Source: Terfezia claveryi (lineage: Eukaryota; Ascomycota; Pezizomycetes; Pezizales; Pezizaceae). Taken from it: a stretch of DNA of 64,000 nt. The translations under genes and the position numbers were made by a program. The notes beneath the pieces were generated by a model. It worked only from the letters and a program-made list of their open reading frames with translations, did no database searches and was not told the DNA's origin. The stretch spans positions 62,001-126,000 of the forward strand of contig WHUX01000134.1 of NCBI GenBank assembly GCA_015179025.1, in the 5' to 3' direction. This document shows, piece after piece, positions 12,008-24,600 of this stretch. The stretch's first letter is position 1. Each line of letters opens with the position of its first letter.

Positions 12008-13294
12008 TAGAGAGGTATTAAGAATACCCGGAGTTTGGGACATGGGGTGGCCAACCTAGCGCGTGCTAACAATCATACTACCTACTACCTAAGTGGCATG
12101 GGGCGGACTCATGGAAATTACAGGACCTTTGTCTCATTCAGTTCTCGCCATAGCCTGCAAGCAAGACGTTAGAAAAAAAAAAATTGGTACTATGGATTTT
12201 ATCTCCAGCCAGACCGCTGGGAGGGTGATCTGACAGACAATCTACAGTATCGCGTATGCTCAACTTATCACTAGGCATATAATAAAATCCTCTATAAATG
12301 CATAAAACCCCAATTAGCATAGGAAGTCCCAGTCCCGAGGCTCTTAGAGAGGTTTGACTGTATCGTTTGTACGATAATTGGAAGCCTGGACAAGGTGGAA
12401 TTGCGCGGTGGGCAAAGCCGTATGCAATAGACCACGATTGACTCGGAGGACCTTAACTCATCCAAAATTCGAGTACCAAAGGTCAATAGTTTTCAATTCA
12501 TAGTCTACTGTCCAAGGGGATATGTAAGTATGGATAACTATACAAATCATTAATATTCATTGGTCACTATTTTTGCTTTTCTCCATTGACAAGCCTTGGC
12601 TAGCAGTACCTAGCTATGGTCTGCCTACCTTTACATGTACACCTTTATTACTGCCGGTAGCTCGTTATATGGTCCGGATCTACTTAATAGGTTATGGCAT
12701 ACTTGTTATAATGTTTAGAGGGAGTGTAGTTAGCGTAGAAAGGTTTATCACGTTTGTTATTGAAGTTGGCCACAGTAAGTGTTGGTTCAATTACTTCTTA
12801 AGGAAATTATCAAATCCTCATGTGGCTTTGATTAATGTTGTTCTCCACCAGGTACTTGTATCTAAGTTTAGTCCCGTCTCGTGTATATATCGAGGTGCCA
12901 TACTACTTCCCGCCTGAAAACAAAGGTAATTTCAACTTTTATGTTGCTGGTGCCACAGTTATCAAAGCGGGAATCGTGTTCTTCTGGGTTTTCCTCTGGC
13001 TGATCACTGTTTTTGGTATTGTAAACTGAGATGGAGCCTCTATACAATGGGTGGGCCAGCTCTCAGAAATCTGAGTGGAGAGAGTGGGGCCCCATACCGT
13101 CTACATCGAGATCTCCTATAAGTACAACATCTAGAAGAGTGCGAGCATGTGTTCCTAATATATGTATATACGCACAGTGGTCTTCAATTGTCTATCAACG
13201 GAATGCTGGCCAGTCGACAATAATTTTGCGGCAAGTGCCTCATGTATATTGTGAATCATTTAGCTGTACTTTTTTACCCCTGAGGTGTCATATA
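12008..13294. other. Spacer between two mobile elements
   Basis: Non-coding as far as can be judged. Two short open frames near 12573-13029 encode hydrophobic sequence (for example VFFWVFLWLITVFG), but they have no recognisable family, no clear start and no splice support, so no gene is called. Confidence 0.4.
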
Positions 13295-13941
13295 CAGGCA
13301 AACCTGGCTATAGTGAAACTCGACGTACTGAAAAACTGGCTGTACCGAAGGGATTTGTTAGACCATTCTTGCACGCAGCTAAAGTACCCTGGCTATAGTG
13401 AAATTAATCGGTATAACGATAGTGAAGAGAATTCCGTGGCTAATAAATTAAAACATAGCAAAACTTTATTGGCTATAGTAAAACTAGTAGTGTGCTAACA
13501 AAATAAATGGAAGCAAAAGGGCTTACTTGACGACACTACACTAGACAGAAATACAGGAACAGGGAACTACATATATAGACAAAAATAGGGAACTAGAGGG
13601 AAAATAGAGTGAACATACGAGATGTAATACAATATGAGAGTGACAAGAAAGAAAGGCAGAGCTTCTAATAAAAAACTAAGAAAGTGATAGGTCAGAGTAT
13701 GGTTGCAGCCAATTGTCGAGCGTAAATTGAGCAATATTATCGAGCAGAAGTAAAAGGAACCCGAATTGACCAATATTATCGAGCAGAAGCAGAAAGAACA
13801 CAAATTGACTACATTCTATCTTTTTTCTCCACAAATCTCCTTACCCCTCGTAGGCACGTGACATCTTCTTATAACGAAACCTTGGCTATAACGAAGGAAA
13901 GGGGTCGGAATCTTGGCATTCGTTATAGCCAGGTTTGCCTG
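13295..13941. mobile_element. 647-bp pogo-like MITE
   Basis: The termini are inverted repeats starting CAGGCAAACCTGGCTATA on both ends, each flanked by TA (13293-13294 and 13942-13943). The word TGGCTATAGTGAA or TGGCTATAACGAA recurs inside near 13305, 13389, 13468 and 13882, like subterminal transposase-binding sites. There is no transposase. TA duplication and CAGG termini fit the pogo/Fot1 branch of Tc1/mariner. Confidence 0.85.
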
Positions 13942-13943
13942 TA

Positions 13944-15149
13944 TGCGGTATCATACCGTATATACTTCATGTTCTGGTCAGAGCAACAAATCCCTCCACC
14001 CAAAATGACGCTCTATGTAAAACTCTACGAGGTGTATGCAGTGCAACCAGACTAGGATTTCATATCGTCGGAAAATGAGACACTACAAGACATCTAGTAG
14101 CTAGTATCGCTCCGAGTAGTTGAGGTTATATTATTATTTGGAAATTTGAAGAAATAAACGCAGATAGCTCGGATGTAATGGGAAGCGATTACTGGAGACA
14201 TGCCACTGTTGCCTCGACACTACACTTTAGTCTCTTGCTACTACTTAGTCTGGTTGGCACCTTCTACCTTCTACGTTAGTCTCGGCACCCGACCCTCGAG
14301 CTTGGCAACTTCTACGTACTCGTGGTTGGCACAAGCCCCCCGCCAAAGGTGGGTCGCACAACCTGACTAACTACACTCGGGGTTCAGATAAGTACCGACT
14401 GACTAGTGGGCGCCAGGGTAACCAATTGCAAGCTCAGATCTTTGACTTCACGTCAATGTTTCCCCTAGATCTCGGAACCCCGAATCTTAGCCTAATCTTA
14501 CTCCCACCATTCCCTAGCATCGTGGGACCTTCCACCTCAATGCAGGAACAACAGCCCTGCACCATGTTGTGTCACTAATGAGATCTCAGCCAGTCGCCTG
14601 CTTCAATTCCTTCCCTTTCCATTGCGTTGGGACAGGCAGGCAGGCATTATCTAGCACCGCTGAACATCTCAAACACAATGCACCCCCCCCCCAAATGTAT
14701 TACCAACATGCATACATTGCCTTTATTTCTTCTTGTTCAAGTGCAGCTCTGCCGATCTGTTGATTCCAAGTCGTCCTGTTGGTGCGGTTAAAAAGGCAAG
14801 AAAAATGACGGTGCAGCTGGGGTGTCCACGCTTGCATCGGCAAAATTTCACGATACCGCCATTTTCGGTATATGGCAATTGGTGTTATAAAATACCAACC
14901 TCTGCCCTTCGTTCTGAAATTCTCATCCACTGCATTCTCCATATGCTTAGTCCCTTCACGTTTTGACAACCTTACAATTTGACACTCCTTCTTTCATTCA
15001 TTACGATATACCCAAGTATTAATCAGGCCGGTTCCTAATTCTTGTATACATTTTGTACCATCCCACTATATTATCCAGAGCCAGGTAATACTTTACATTT
15101 TGCTTAATCGCCAAAGCTATCCAGAAAAATTTCATATAATCCTCCGAAA
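13944..15149. other. Spacer and promoter side of the secreted-protein gene
   Basis: Contains dispersed-motif copies at 14041 (reverse), 14246 and about 14322, and a C-run near 14683. The last 250 bp, with TATATTATCC about 80 bp before the next ATG, probably include the promoter of the following gene. Confidence 0.4.
14041..14341. repeat. Three copies of the dispersed motif
   Basis: Reverse copy at 14041-14054 (GTGCAACCAGACTA), forward copy at 14246-14260 (TAGTCTGGTTGGCAC) and forward partial copy at about 14322 (GGTTGGCACAAGCCCCCC), the last sharing its C-run with the copy at 9115. Confidence 0.75.
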
Positions 15150-15905
15150 ATGCAATTCACAACCACCACCTCCCTTCTACTGAGCACCATGCTCCTCGGC
15201 CTTACCTCCGCTGCTTGCATTGCTAATCCCAATCCAACCGTCAACCATGGCCCCTTCGACGCGTCCATGAAGATCGGGGACATCACTGCCGCCCAAATCC
15301 TTGCTGCAGCACCCGGGACTAGATCCTGTAGTGGCAGTGGTGGTGAATGCAGCAGCGCCGAAATTGCTGCAAAGGCTCTCAACGTCGCCTTCGCCACCTA
15401 CAAACTTGATAGCCTTGGGCAGAAGGCCGGCATGATATCCTATATGGCTTTCGAATCCGGTGGCTTTAAGTGGAACACAAACCAGTTCCCTGGACGACCA
15501 GGACAAGGCACCAAGTGTATGTTGATGTTCCCTCATCTCTACAACTTTGCCACATCCTTCCCCGAATTGCAGGGTTCTGTTGCTCAGAACTCTCCTGGCG
15601 GTAAACTCGTTGAGGTTAATTATGACAATGCGGATTCGATGTTTTCCGATAGCGCGAAAAACGCAATTAGAGCATTGGTACTCGGAGACGCCTATACATT
15701 CAAGGGAGGTCCTTGGTATCTGACTTCGTATCCAGCTGCAACTTGCAACAAGAACCAGCTGAACAACGGATATCAAGGATTTGTTGCCACTATGGGGGCT
15801 CCGTGTTTCTCTGTCACCATGGACGAAGGGAGGAAGGCTCAATGGTGCAAAACTATCAAGGCAATCAAGCCAGCGGGTATGGCTGCTCCGCCGGACTGTG
15901 CTTAG
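15150..15905 (+). CDS. Secreted cysteine-containing protein, unknown function
   Basis: Single-exon gene of 251 aa. Residues 1 to about 21 form a signal peptide (SLLLSTMLLGLTSA, cleavage probably just before ACIANP). The mature part has eight cysteines, an even number that would allow four disulfides, and no membrane segment. Central motifs such as AFESGGFKWNTNQFPGRPGQ look strongly conserved, and I associate them with a widespread family of uncharacterised secreted fungal proteins. No catalytic signature is recognised. The start is the first ATG, directly followed by the signal peptide. Codon use is even and the frame is clean, so it is likely functional. It could be a wall-associated or host-interface protein; this is inference. 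Confidence 0.85.
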   Translation: MQFTTTTSLLLSTMLLGLTSAACIANPNPTVNHGPFDASMKIGDITAAQILAAAPGTRSCSGSGGECSSAEIAAKALNVAFATYKLDSLGQKAGMISYMAFESGGFKWNTNQFPGRPGQGTKCMLMFPHLYNFATSFPELQGSVAQNSPGGKLVEVNYDNADSMFSDSAKNAIRALVLGDAYTFKGGPWYLTSYPAATCNKNQLNNGYQGFVATMGAPCFSVTMDEGRKAQWCKTIKAIKPAGMAAPPDCA

Positions 15906-16629
15906 GTGGTCAGATATATGGGCACTGGGTGACTTGGACATATGTATTTGGATCTTTGGGAATTAGCTTGGTCTTATTTCAAGGGAAATGTATTATATTA
16001 TATGTTAGCCTAACAATAGAACAGATATTGGCTGCATACTCGGAAAACTATACGGATGTGAACTTGAAATCAACTAGTAAATGATGCAAGAACATAGTCT
16101 TGTTGCCTGAAAAGGATTCAAGAGATGCAGAGAATCAACCAAACCTTTATTGTAATATCTGCACCTACATAACCTACTGTGCGCCAACCAGAATGACTTC
16201 CCCTTACTCTGGTTACCCTCAATCCCAGTGCTCCCCTGCCTACTCTCATCCTCACTCGCCCTAAAGTAACCCCGCCCTTCCGCCAGCAAAAAAATTTATG
16301 CTCACTGTCAACCCCCCTAATACACTGTATCTATCCCTTATATCCCAGCCATCACCTCATCCCGCCCAGTGGTCCTTACCCAGTGATTTCCACACCCAGC
16401 TCTGAAGATATTTTTCTTGAACTCGTAGAGTAGGGGATTAGCTCGTTACTTCGAGTGGCCGGTTTGTGCGGTGGGGATTGTGGCGGAGAAAATCCTCCCC
16501 AGAAAATGGTGACTTTTGGGGTGACTTTCGTTAGAGGTGCAAGGAAATGTATAATTTTACAAAAGGCAGAATAGCATATGAGTATGGGGAGTTCAGGGTA
16601 AGTTCAAAAAAAATTTTTTCAAAAGAATG
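15906..16629. other. Spacer
   Basis: 3' region of the secreted-protein gene and upstream non-coding DNA; nothing else seen. Confidence 0.4.
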
Positions 16630-16718
16630 TCCCTTCGACCGGAGTCGAACCGGTGACCAATCGGTTATCTGAAACGTTCCATTACAGCCGAGTGTGATAC
16701 CAACTACACCACAAAGGG
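16630..16718 (-). tRNA. tRNA-Tyr (anticodon GTA) with 16-nt intron
   Basis: The minus strand folds as a tRNA. The acceptor arm CCCTTTG pairs with CGAAGGG, followed by discriminator A. The D arm is GTG…CAC, and the T arm ACCGG-TTCGACT-CCGGT. The anticodon loop reads CT-GTA-A, followed by a 16-nt intron at the canonical position after base 37. The C1-G72 pair and an obligatory intron are hallmarks of eukaryotic tRNA-Tyr. The lower anticodon-stem pair is a mismatch. Confidence 0.82.
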
Positions 16719-19342
16719 ATTTGTTGAAGTGGCTATTGTTGTAAAATATATGATACAACGGATCTAACCTCATCCCAACCAAAACCAAAAATATTATGTT
16801 AGAGCATGTTAAAAACTACTCACATATTTAGATAGACCTACCAGGATAAGTATGTGTCCTAGATCACTACCAGCTCTCACATTCCCTTGGATCTATATAG
16901 TAAAGTCGTTTAGCTGCTCCAACATCTGGTAAGCTACTGAACGAGGGGAATTACTAGTAGACAACTTAGATGCCTCCGTCTTCATCCTTCGGCTCCAGCC
17001 AAAAGAATAATCTAGCGTCAGAAGACCAGATTTCTTAGCTACAACCAATTGATTGGAGAGTCAAATAACAATACCGTGGAAATCCTACAAGAAAGAGATT
17101 TGGGGTCAGATCATCCAAGGCACCAGAATGGCACAATACCCAGATTCGGAAATATGAATATGAGACACGGAATTGTGACTGAATTTGAACTAAAACGAAT
17201 ATACATACTCAGCAGATGCATGACGTAGTCCTTCATGCCATGTTATGCTATATCATCGCGGACCGCTCAAGAAATCTCGTGGACCCATACCGTTGCAGAT
17301 GTTGATCTTGAGGGGCCCTGGTCGCGAGAGTGGCTTTGCTCAACCCCATATTGGAATTGCCCCCCGCACAGCACATTGATCACTTGTGAGTACCTTTCAC
17401 ATTCGTCTCAATTCCTATACAGTATACCCTGTACTGTGTGAAATTTAATACCCAGCAGGAAATTGAAGTTTTTTCAGAGAAGCATTCAGAAAAAGTCCAA
17501 GAGAAGGTATGCCTAGGAAATTAAATAGCCTGGTTGCAGAAGTTAGTCTATTCTTCGATATGAGCATTGCAAGAACCATGAAGCTTACCATGAACAGAGA
17601 TCATCCATATGTTTTATCTAGTGTCAACCACATCTAACCTTTTGAGTTTACTTGCCCACTGGAACGCACATCGACCATCTCTTCTTCGAGGTCACCTCCG
17701 ACTATGTTTATTGGCCTCTGTTGAGTAAAAGTTTCCATCTGCTTTGACCTTTCCCGCCCCTTTCGTCGCTGTAACAATGCCCTTGGATTGTCAATCCATC
17801 CTGAACCCTTTGAGTGATTGGCATCCCAATCTTCGTCCGGGGGATAATTACCCAGAGATAATCACCATCTCACCTGCGGCAATACATCCTGCTAGAGGCT
17901 TCGTGTCATCTCAGCGATTACTGACAATGCTCAGAGAATGTGATTAGTCACCAAGTTATCCCCAAATCCCGTTTGGAAAAATTCTATAAGATCGATTCTC
18001 ATAACATCATGTCCCTGCATCCAAGTCTGGTCCCTAACATTTGACATATAGGGTGCAATTCCCCACAACAAGGCACACACTTCCTCCATTGCTCCATATA
18101 GATGCATTTACCTGATGGATCAATAGTACTGAAATGAGTGACGAAAACTTCCTACATGGGGGATCAGCAGTGTTGGAGACTGTCAATCAGCAGTTGTCAA
18201 CCTATCTGGCAGTGCTGTCCTCAGGGACAATCTCAGCGGGACCTGCTTCCAGAAATTTGTAGTCATATGAGTGGTCATCGCGAAATATATTGATGGCTTA
18301 CAAATTGGGGAAATATACTATAAAATGGTTTCTCTCAAGGCACCTGTCTCTTGGAGCAATGACTAGGGTCAGCAATACTTGGGGAAGATCCATACACATC
18401 CGTCAGGCTGCTCAAGAGTTATATCTGGGTGCATTCAGACTAGCCCCTTACAGTACAAAACCCTTAGGTTCTCCATCGGTCACCTGAGTCAGCATAAACA
18501 CCACAGCCTTGGCGAAGGACAAGTGGATGGAACCAAATTACCTCACTGCTCTCAGCTATACTTAGGCCAAATATATACACATAGCAGCAATCACCAACAC
18601 TCGAATCAATCTGTACCTCTATATTACGAGACTCTTGTATATTCCTTCCCTGCCAGGCTAAGTGTTGCCGGAGCAAGTATCCTTGTCGGGACTAAGCTTC
18701 GGGTCTAAGTTTTGAACTATCATGTACTCCGTAGGTACAGGTACATAAGACAAGTGAGGTTTTTTTAATTTTATATGCCACCTGCCGGCTCTTATGGCAC
18801 TGATATTCGGACGGGTAGGTTACTCCGACTTGGCAAGAGAGACGAGACGAGGCCCTCGTATTATAAAAGTATTTTTGGGACAACGTCTATAGTCCTAACA
18901 GGTCGTTCAGATGCAGGTAACTTGACTCCCGGATACTGGACGATTCTGATACTCCTTGGTTTCTCAAAACTAATAGTGGATTACAGAGCAGATCAACTGG
19001 ATGAAGCGCGGCTGCCATGACCCTCCTGGCCTATACCTAGCCCACCGCACACGATGGAGAGAATCGACTGCCCACCTAAATTAAGACAAAATGAGGTGCA
19101 TGCATACATAGAAATGAGAACTTATTCCGGGGATCAGCAGCGGTTATAAGATGTAGGTAGCACAATTCTCATTACACGTAGGTTTCCACAACCCAATACA
19201 TCTTGATACCAGCCGATGTGCCTCCCTATAGATATGGATATTCGGCTAGAGCTTGAGCCACCTGCCCTGCTATGATCTCGTGATTCTTGCTAGTTGGATG
19301 TGGTGTTCTCTGAGAAAAACGTGGATTGGGCAGCAGCCAAAG
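16719..19342. other. AT-rich spacer
   Basis: No supported gene. Many stops in all frames and no recognised repeat ends. Confidence 0.4.
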
Positions 19343-20663
19343 TCATTTTGGAGGCCACGCATCCAACCACATGTACCTTCTTACCGAACCAGAACACCTC
19401 GGGTCATATTTGCTCTCCCAAATGTTACTCCCAGTGACATTATTATACCCCAAATGTGCGTACTCAAACGGTGTATAGTGTGGGCACGCCGTCACCTTGT
19501 TGAGGAAGCCATGGGAAGGTGCATTCACTTCAACTAAATGGAATATGGCATGTGTGTCAATATAGAAAAAGATTGCCTCCATAGGTTAGCTCTAGGACGA
19601 AAGTTCGGGAGCTCATGATCTTACCGGCTTCCAGCGGGTACGATATTCAAGTACCTTGCCTGACAGCTTACTATTCCACATAACAACGGCATTTCTGACC
19701 GGGTTCTGTTGGGCAGTTGTGCGTTCTCTCATATCCGGGGAGAGCTCCATTGGTGGGACATTGAGGATAACGATATTCGGAGCACCTACCTTATACAGCT
19801 GATGAGGTAGGTCTAGAATCAGCAACGATCTTAAGGAGAGGAAGAAAACTAATCAATAGAACAGGAAACATGGAGTCGAAATGGTATTGTCAATGGGATT
19901 TTGCACACACTTCCTCAATTCCGGCGAAGTAGGAAGTGAGGATCTAAGAATCAAAGGTCAATGATGTGAATTTCAGAATAACGCATGAAGGCTCAGAGGC
20001 TTACCTTGTCGTGCAAATTACCCTGCGACACATTGAGCCAATCTTTCCAGCTCCATTGTCAACCCTGAAATCTCGATCCCATTGGATTGAAAACCCCGCA
20101 ATCTCAGCATGACTCCTCCAAATATTGTTGATTCCAAACCAAAAGAAAAAAAGCCCATCTTCACTGGTCCAAGGGTAGGGCCACGCAACAGTGTTCGGGT
20201 GGCTTCCAAGTCTGACCACAAATTTCTGAATTTGCTCACGGAGTGTCCAAATGTAATCCTGGATCGGGCTCACAATTCCTCTATCCAAGGTAGAACCACC
20301 GAATGCCATGTTAAAGGCGTACACCTGGGAATAACTGAAGTGCAGACTAAGGTATGCGGCCTAATTTGGCCCATTTGATGAGCCCAATCCAGGCCAATCC
20401 AGGCCAAGTGGTTTGTCTGGAAGCCTGGGTTTCCGGGAGGCGTTGATGTCCCACCTCCGGGTGGTATACGAATCACCACTGCAGCCATGTCAGAAATTGG
20501 ATTTACAACAGGCTGACGGTAGGCCCACAACAAAAAAAGTATCTAATATTCCGGGTAATTGTTCCTCTGGGTGATAACCTGTCCCGAATAGTTGATGCTC
20601 TCCCCACGCTCGGACATTGAGTAAAAGAAGAATGGTTGTAAGGGTCAGAGAGTTAAAAAACAT
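19343..20663 (-). pseudogene. Decayed SGNH hydrolase / CE16 acetylesterase
   Basis: A secreted esterase gene in several pieces. It begins with a signal peptide (MFFNSLTLTTILLLLNV). The nucleophile block is GDSYTT, followed by SSNGPN and FNMAFGGSTLD. The GINN block is FWFGINN, then comes VILNVPP (about 19750), and the C-terminal exon has YDPRCSG and YMWLD. The order matches fungal CE16 enzymes that remove acetyl groups from plant cell-wall sugars. Damage: a TAG directly after SSNGPN, where the family has Trp (TGG), and at least one frame change between GDSYTT and SSNGPN. Introns with good ends remain, for example between about 19620 and 19570. Exon limits are approximate. Confidence 0.65.
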
Positions 20664-21488
20664 CTTTGAGTACGGAACAGATGACGGAAGGAATATCACA
20701 AACTGAATCGCCTTAAGCCGGAAAAGCCAGAATATTTTTGCTGAGCAGGAATACAATCTACCATTTCAATAAGTTACCCACCTCAGATGTGGGCTATAAC
20801 AGCTCTGATAGGTTCTACTACCTAGAATCCGTATACTTAAGTTTGCGAAATGCAATGCCGCAAAACGGCTTTCACAAATATATGCAGTACGGGAAGGCAC
20901 ATCTGGATGTCAATATCCGCGACGGAATGGTTGACACTTCCCATCTATATTATACATGGTTACTACGAGGTTACTACGAGGTCACACGGGTGGTGATCTA
21001 CACTTCCTTAATAGAGATTGTAAGGTAATTTCACTGGGTTACTCTAAACCAGACTATTGATTTTCACAAGTATATACCCAAATATATATGTAAAAGGGTG
21101 CTGAATTGATAAATATTTCGTAATCCTCCGGACTGGAGCATCTAATGTTTCCCAGAGGCTAGGGTCTGCCATGGGGGACCAATACTGGCGAGCACATGAG
21201 AGAGGGCTTCTGGTAGATCTGCATTTGGAATCCACAAAATTATTGACTGGCAGTAAGGGAAATTTTTCTTTGCATTGCATTTTTGGTCATATCTCATTTT
21301 CATTTTTTTTTAGAACAGGCCTCCTCTCTTATGAGCGGGACCGGACTGATGGCAATCTAGTATATCAACGGATGCTCTTTTGCAATATCCGGAATCCAGA
21401 ATACTCATGACGTGCGAACTGCCTCCTAAAGCACCTCAATAGAAATTACTAATGTAAAAATGCATATGGGTATCACAAGTGGGAAAGC
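20664..21488. other. Spacer
   Basis: Upstream side of the esterase pseudogene; no feature recognised. Confidence 0.35.

Positions 21489-21515
<27 letters not shown>
21489..21515. repeat. A27 homopolymer
   Basis: Uninterrupted run of 27 A on the plus strand, 23 bp past the stop codon of the neighbouring minus-strand gene. It could be a simple repeat, or the tail of a retroposed sequence, but no element body is recognised beside it. Confidence 0.9.
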
Positions 21516-21519
<4 letters not shown>

Positions 21520-21537
21520 TTCAACACATAACATTCA

Positions 21538-22227
21538 TTAGGATATACTACTCCGCAGATTTGATAAACTCATGCGTCCTCCAGATGACAACTTCGCTCC
21601 AGGCACAATATATACCGGCTCCGGTATTGTCACTTTCTCCGCCCTCAAACTGTTATTTTCATTATCCGACCCTGATCTTTTCAACCCTTCACTTGATTCT
21701 TGTTCTGAATCCAATTCCGTTGCCCTACCACCCGACATTTTTGTGGACTCCTTCAAACCTTCCTCCTGCAAGGCACGCTTTTCCATCCTCTCCAAAATGG
21801 AGTCAAAATTCCCATGTTCCCTCGCTCGTCGTTCCTGTCGCCGTCTTATCCGCCGCTCCGCCTCCGTTTCCACCACCTTTATTTCATCATCTTCTTCCTC
21901 TCGCTGCCTTATCCGTCGACTGGAGTTCGTATCAACTCCCCAAAATTCCCTGTCCTGAACAGCTAACGCCTGTACATGGACTCTAGCTTGCTTGCGAGCT
22001 CGCCGTTCTCGAATCAGACACCTCGCCAACACCCCTAGTATGAAAACACTGACAAAGGCGATTGCTACACCGCTTCCCACCGCATATCCTGCACGCCCTT
22101 TTATTGTGCTGATTCTCCGGACTAGGGCAATTGAACGCCCATATATAGAGAGATGGGCACTTGATGTGGATCTTAATACATCGAGAGGAGTGGCGAAAGC
22201 CGCTGGCAAGAAGGTGGGAATGTACAT
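21538..22227 (-). CDS. Single-pass membrane protein with long charged tail
   Basis: Single-exon frame of 229 aa. One membrane helix at about residues 48-68 (AVGSGVAIAFVSVFILGVLA) is followed by a basic stop-transfer segment (RCLIRERRARKQAR). A cytoplasmic tail rich in Arg and Glu follows (ERRIRRRQERRAREHG), probably helical. The C-terminus holds a short hydrophobic patch (EPVYIVPGAKL). The short N-terminal part has no clear cleavable signal, though residues 1-20 are moderately hydrophobic. I do not recognise a family. The frame is intact and codon use looks genuine, so it is probably expressed. Confidence 0.7.
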   Translation of the reverse strand: MYIPTFLPAAFATPLDVLRSTSSAHLSIYGRSIALVRRISTIKGRAGYAVGSGVAIAFVSVFILGVLARCLIRERRARKQARVHVQALAVQDREFWGVDTNSSRRIRQREEEDDEIKVVETEAERRIRRRQERRAREHGNFDSILERMEKRALQEEGLKESTKMSGGRATELDSEQESSEGLKRSGSDNENNSLRAEKVTIPEPVYIVPGAKLSSGGRMSLSNLRSSIS

Positions 22228-24600
22228 TGTGTGGTGGAGTTAATGTGAGGAAAACCACCGAGAAGGGCCACACAGGTTTGCTGAAAACTCGATGCAGAGG
22301 AGCGTGGGCTTCGAAGCTTGATAACTGGCACTATTTGTTAATTTCAACTGATTATGACGAATGCTGGGTGCAATAATTTTACCGTACCCGCACGCGTGTA
22401 TGCCCGCTGCGCTCGTGATCGTAAAGTTCTGAAATGTCCTCAGGTGCGTAAGGTGAAACAGCGTGAGGATACTTCTGGGCGCAGCGTGAGGAAGGTAAAC
22501 TGAAACGTATCAATATCCCTATAGTTGGGAAACCTTCTAAAAGTGAATGGAAGGTTAAATCACGAACCACTGTTTGGGCAGAATGCTTGGAGCCATGAAG
22601 AGCCCTTATATTAAATTGTTAAAGTAGAAGATCTCCTATTGGAACAACCCTCAACCATGGACACGCACACAGCACAGCGACATACAGGTCCCAGAGGTCG
22701 CATCCGCCTACTCTAGATTAGATCCTCCATACATACATACAGGATACAGGGTGGGCCGGGCGCCGGCCAACTATTACCACAACACGCAAGCAAAATGGGC
22801 ATTCCAGTCCAGTTCGGAGCAGCGATACATTGCATCCGTATCGGAGTAGCTCATCGAGTGCCGTGGGTGGGAATAGTATCGGAGAGAGAATAGAAGAAAG
22901 CTAAGCCTTGTAGATCCCGCACAACTTCCGCATTGTCAGCCCCATGATCCTAGAACCCCAAGAGCACGCGATCTAAATTAATGAATATCGGTTCGAGCAG
23001 GGAAAAGCATTTACTTCCTTGTCGTAGTCGCACACAGTTGAATACTCAACTCCTCAACGAGCAAGGAATACCTACGTATACTCTGTGTCTTTGTCTGCTG
23101 GACTCGTTCAGTCTTGTTTAGCAGGCATCAAATCAAGCATTAGGCATCAAGCTCGATAAGCATTCTAGCACGGCATCTTGTTCCGAGATGTTAAACATGC
23201 CGATCGTATCGAATGCACGAATGAATTTCGTGTGGTCATGGGCATTGTGGCAGTGAACCTTCAACATGCCCAGCCGAGGGATATGACATCCATGTTGTAC
23301 AGATATATGCAGTTCGAGCGCCGAGGAAAGCATACAGTACAGTAGGTCCTTGGTGGTGTTTGGTTGGTTGATAGGCGGTTAGGCTGTGGGTTACACGACA
23401 CCTGCGTAGAGCCAGCCGAATCAGGAACTATTGCCGGAGTTCAGGTGAATCAACTACAATCCATACACGTTACCGTATTTCCATGCAGGATTGTTAAAGT
23501 CTGCTAGTTAGCCGTTCTAATTGTTCTGGTACACGTAGAACGTAGAACGTATGATAGAACGGGGGACCATCAGTCAGGATTCCCACATTTTTCATATGAT
23601 GTGAACTAACGATGCGTTGCACCGTATTGACGCAGGTAAGAAAAGCAAAGCAAAGGGATTGCTATTGGCAACTTGTCCTCGTCCATACAAGCCGGCCGGC
23701 AATTGCGGCATAGGATACCTCTCTCTATAACATTTCCAACCCGATATATCCCAATCGTGTCGCGTGGCGCGATGAAGAAAACATCACCTCTGATAGGAGA
23801 TGATACTCGAACGGTATGCCCGTCTCCCCCGCATTTCCGATTCGGCCATCGTGCTTACGTATCCATATGGGCATTACTGATAACAGTACGGTATTCCTCC
23901 AACTGTAAGTACCCCGGTCCATAGACAGCAACCCCCACGAAACATATTTACTAACAGCCTTGACGTCAACCGGGCTCTACCTATCTCTGACTGGGGGCGC
24001 CTAAGTACGTGCCAACCAGACTAGGCGCGTACCAGGTTCCCGCTCCGTACTGTTAAGGTTAGCCCGCAATGGGCTATGCCTGAAAGGGAAGCCACAGGTT
24101 GTCTGTAGCCCAATTTGGAAGATCTCCTCTGCGGCTTGGCCAGGATTGTTTCGGGTGATCGTCACCATGTGTCCACAACATTATTAGTCGTTTCTCGGCT
24201 TTGCAGGTGAATTTGGACCGTTGTTACTTGCTGGTATGGGTGGGGGATAAGAGTGGGCCACTGAGACTCCACTGACAGCGATGATTATTAATTTGGTTTT
24301 AGGACTGGGTAGATGCCTCTGACGTGCTAACGGTTTTTACCGTTACAACGTGATGCTGGCATTCAAACCTCCAACCAATCGTGAAGGGCCCATACATATC
24401 TGCGGCGCTGAATTGTTGACTCAACGGTATTTCTGTGGCTGGGGTGCCCAGGAGCGTTAAGTATGAATGCGGAATAGAAGCCAGCTTCTGATATCAGATC
24501 CCTTGTCCAGTGATAAATATAGCCTTTGCCGATATAGATTTTAATCACTCTATATGCAGCCAAATCCCTTTCAATTTGAGCATCTGCACATCCTTAACGA
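22228..24600. other. Spacer
   Basis: No coding signal. Contains one reverse copy of the dispersed motif at 24008-24023. Confidence 0.4.
24008..24023 (-). repeat. Dispersed motif copy
   Basis: GTGCCAACCAGACTAG, the reverse complement of the TAGTCTGGTTGGCAC core. Confidence 0.75.

Noticed and set aside
12573..13029. Hydrophobic open frames suggesting a membrane protein
   Set aside because: AT-rich DNA yields hydrophobic translations by chance; no start, splice or family support.
21489..21515. A27 run as proof of a LINE/SINE insertion
   Set aside because: No element body, target duplication or reverse-transcriptase relic found beside it.
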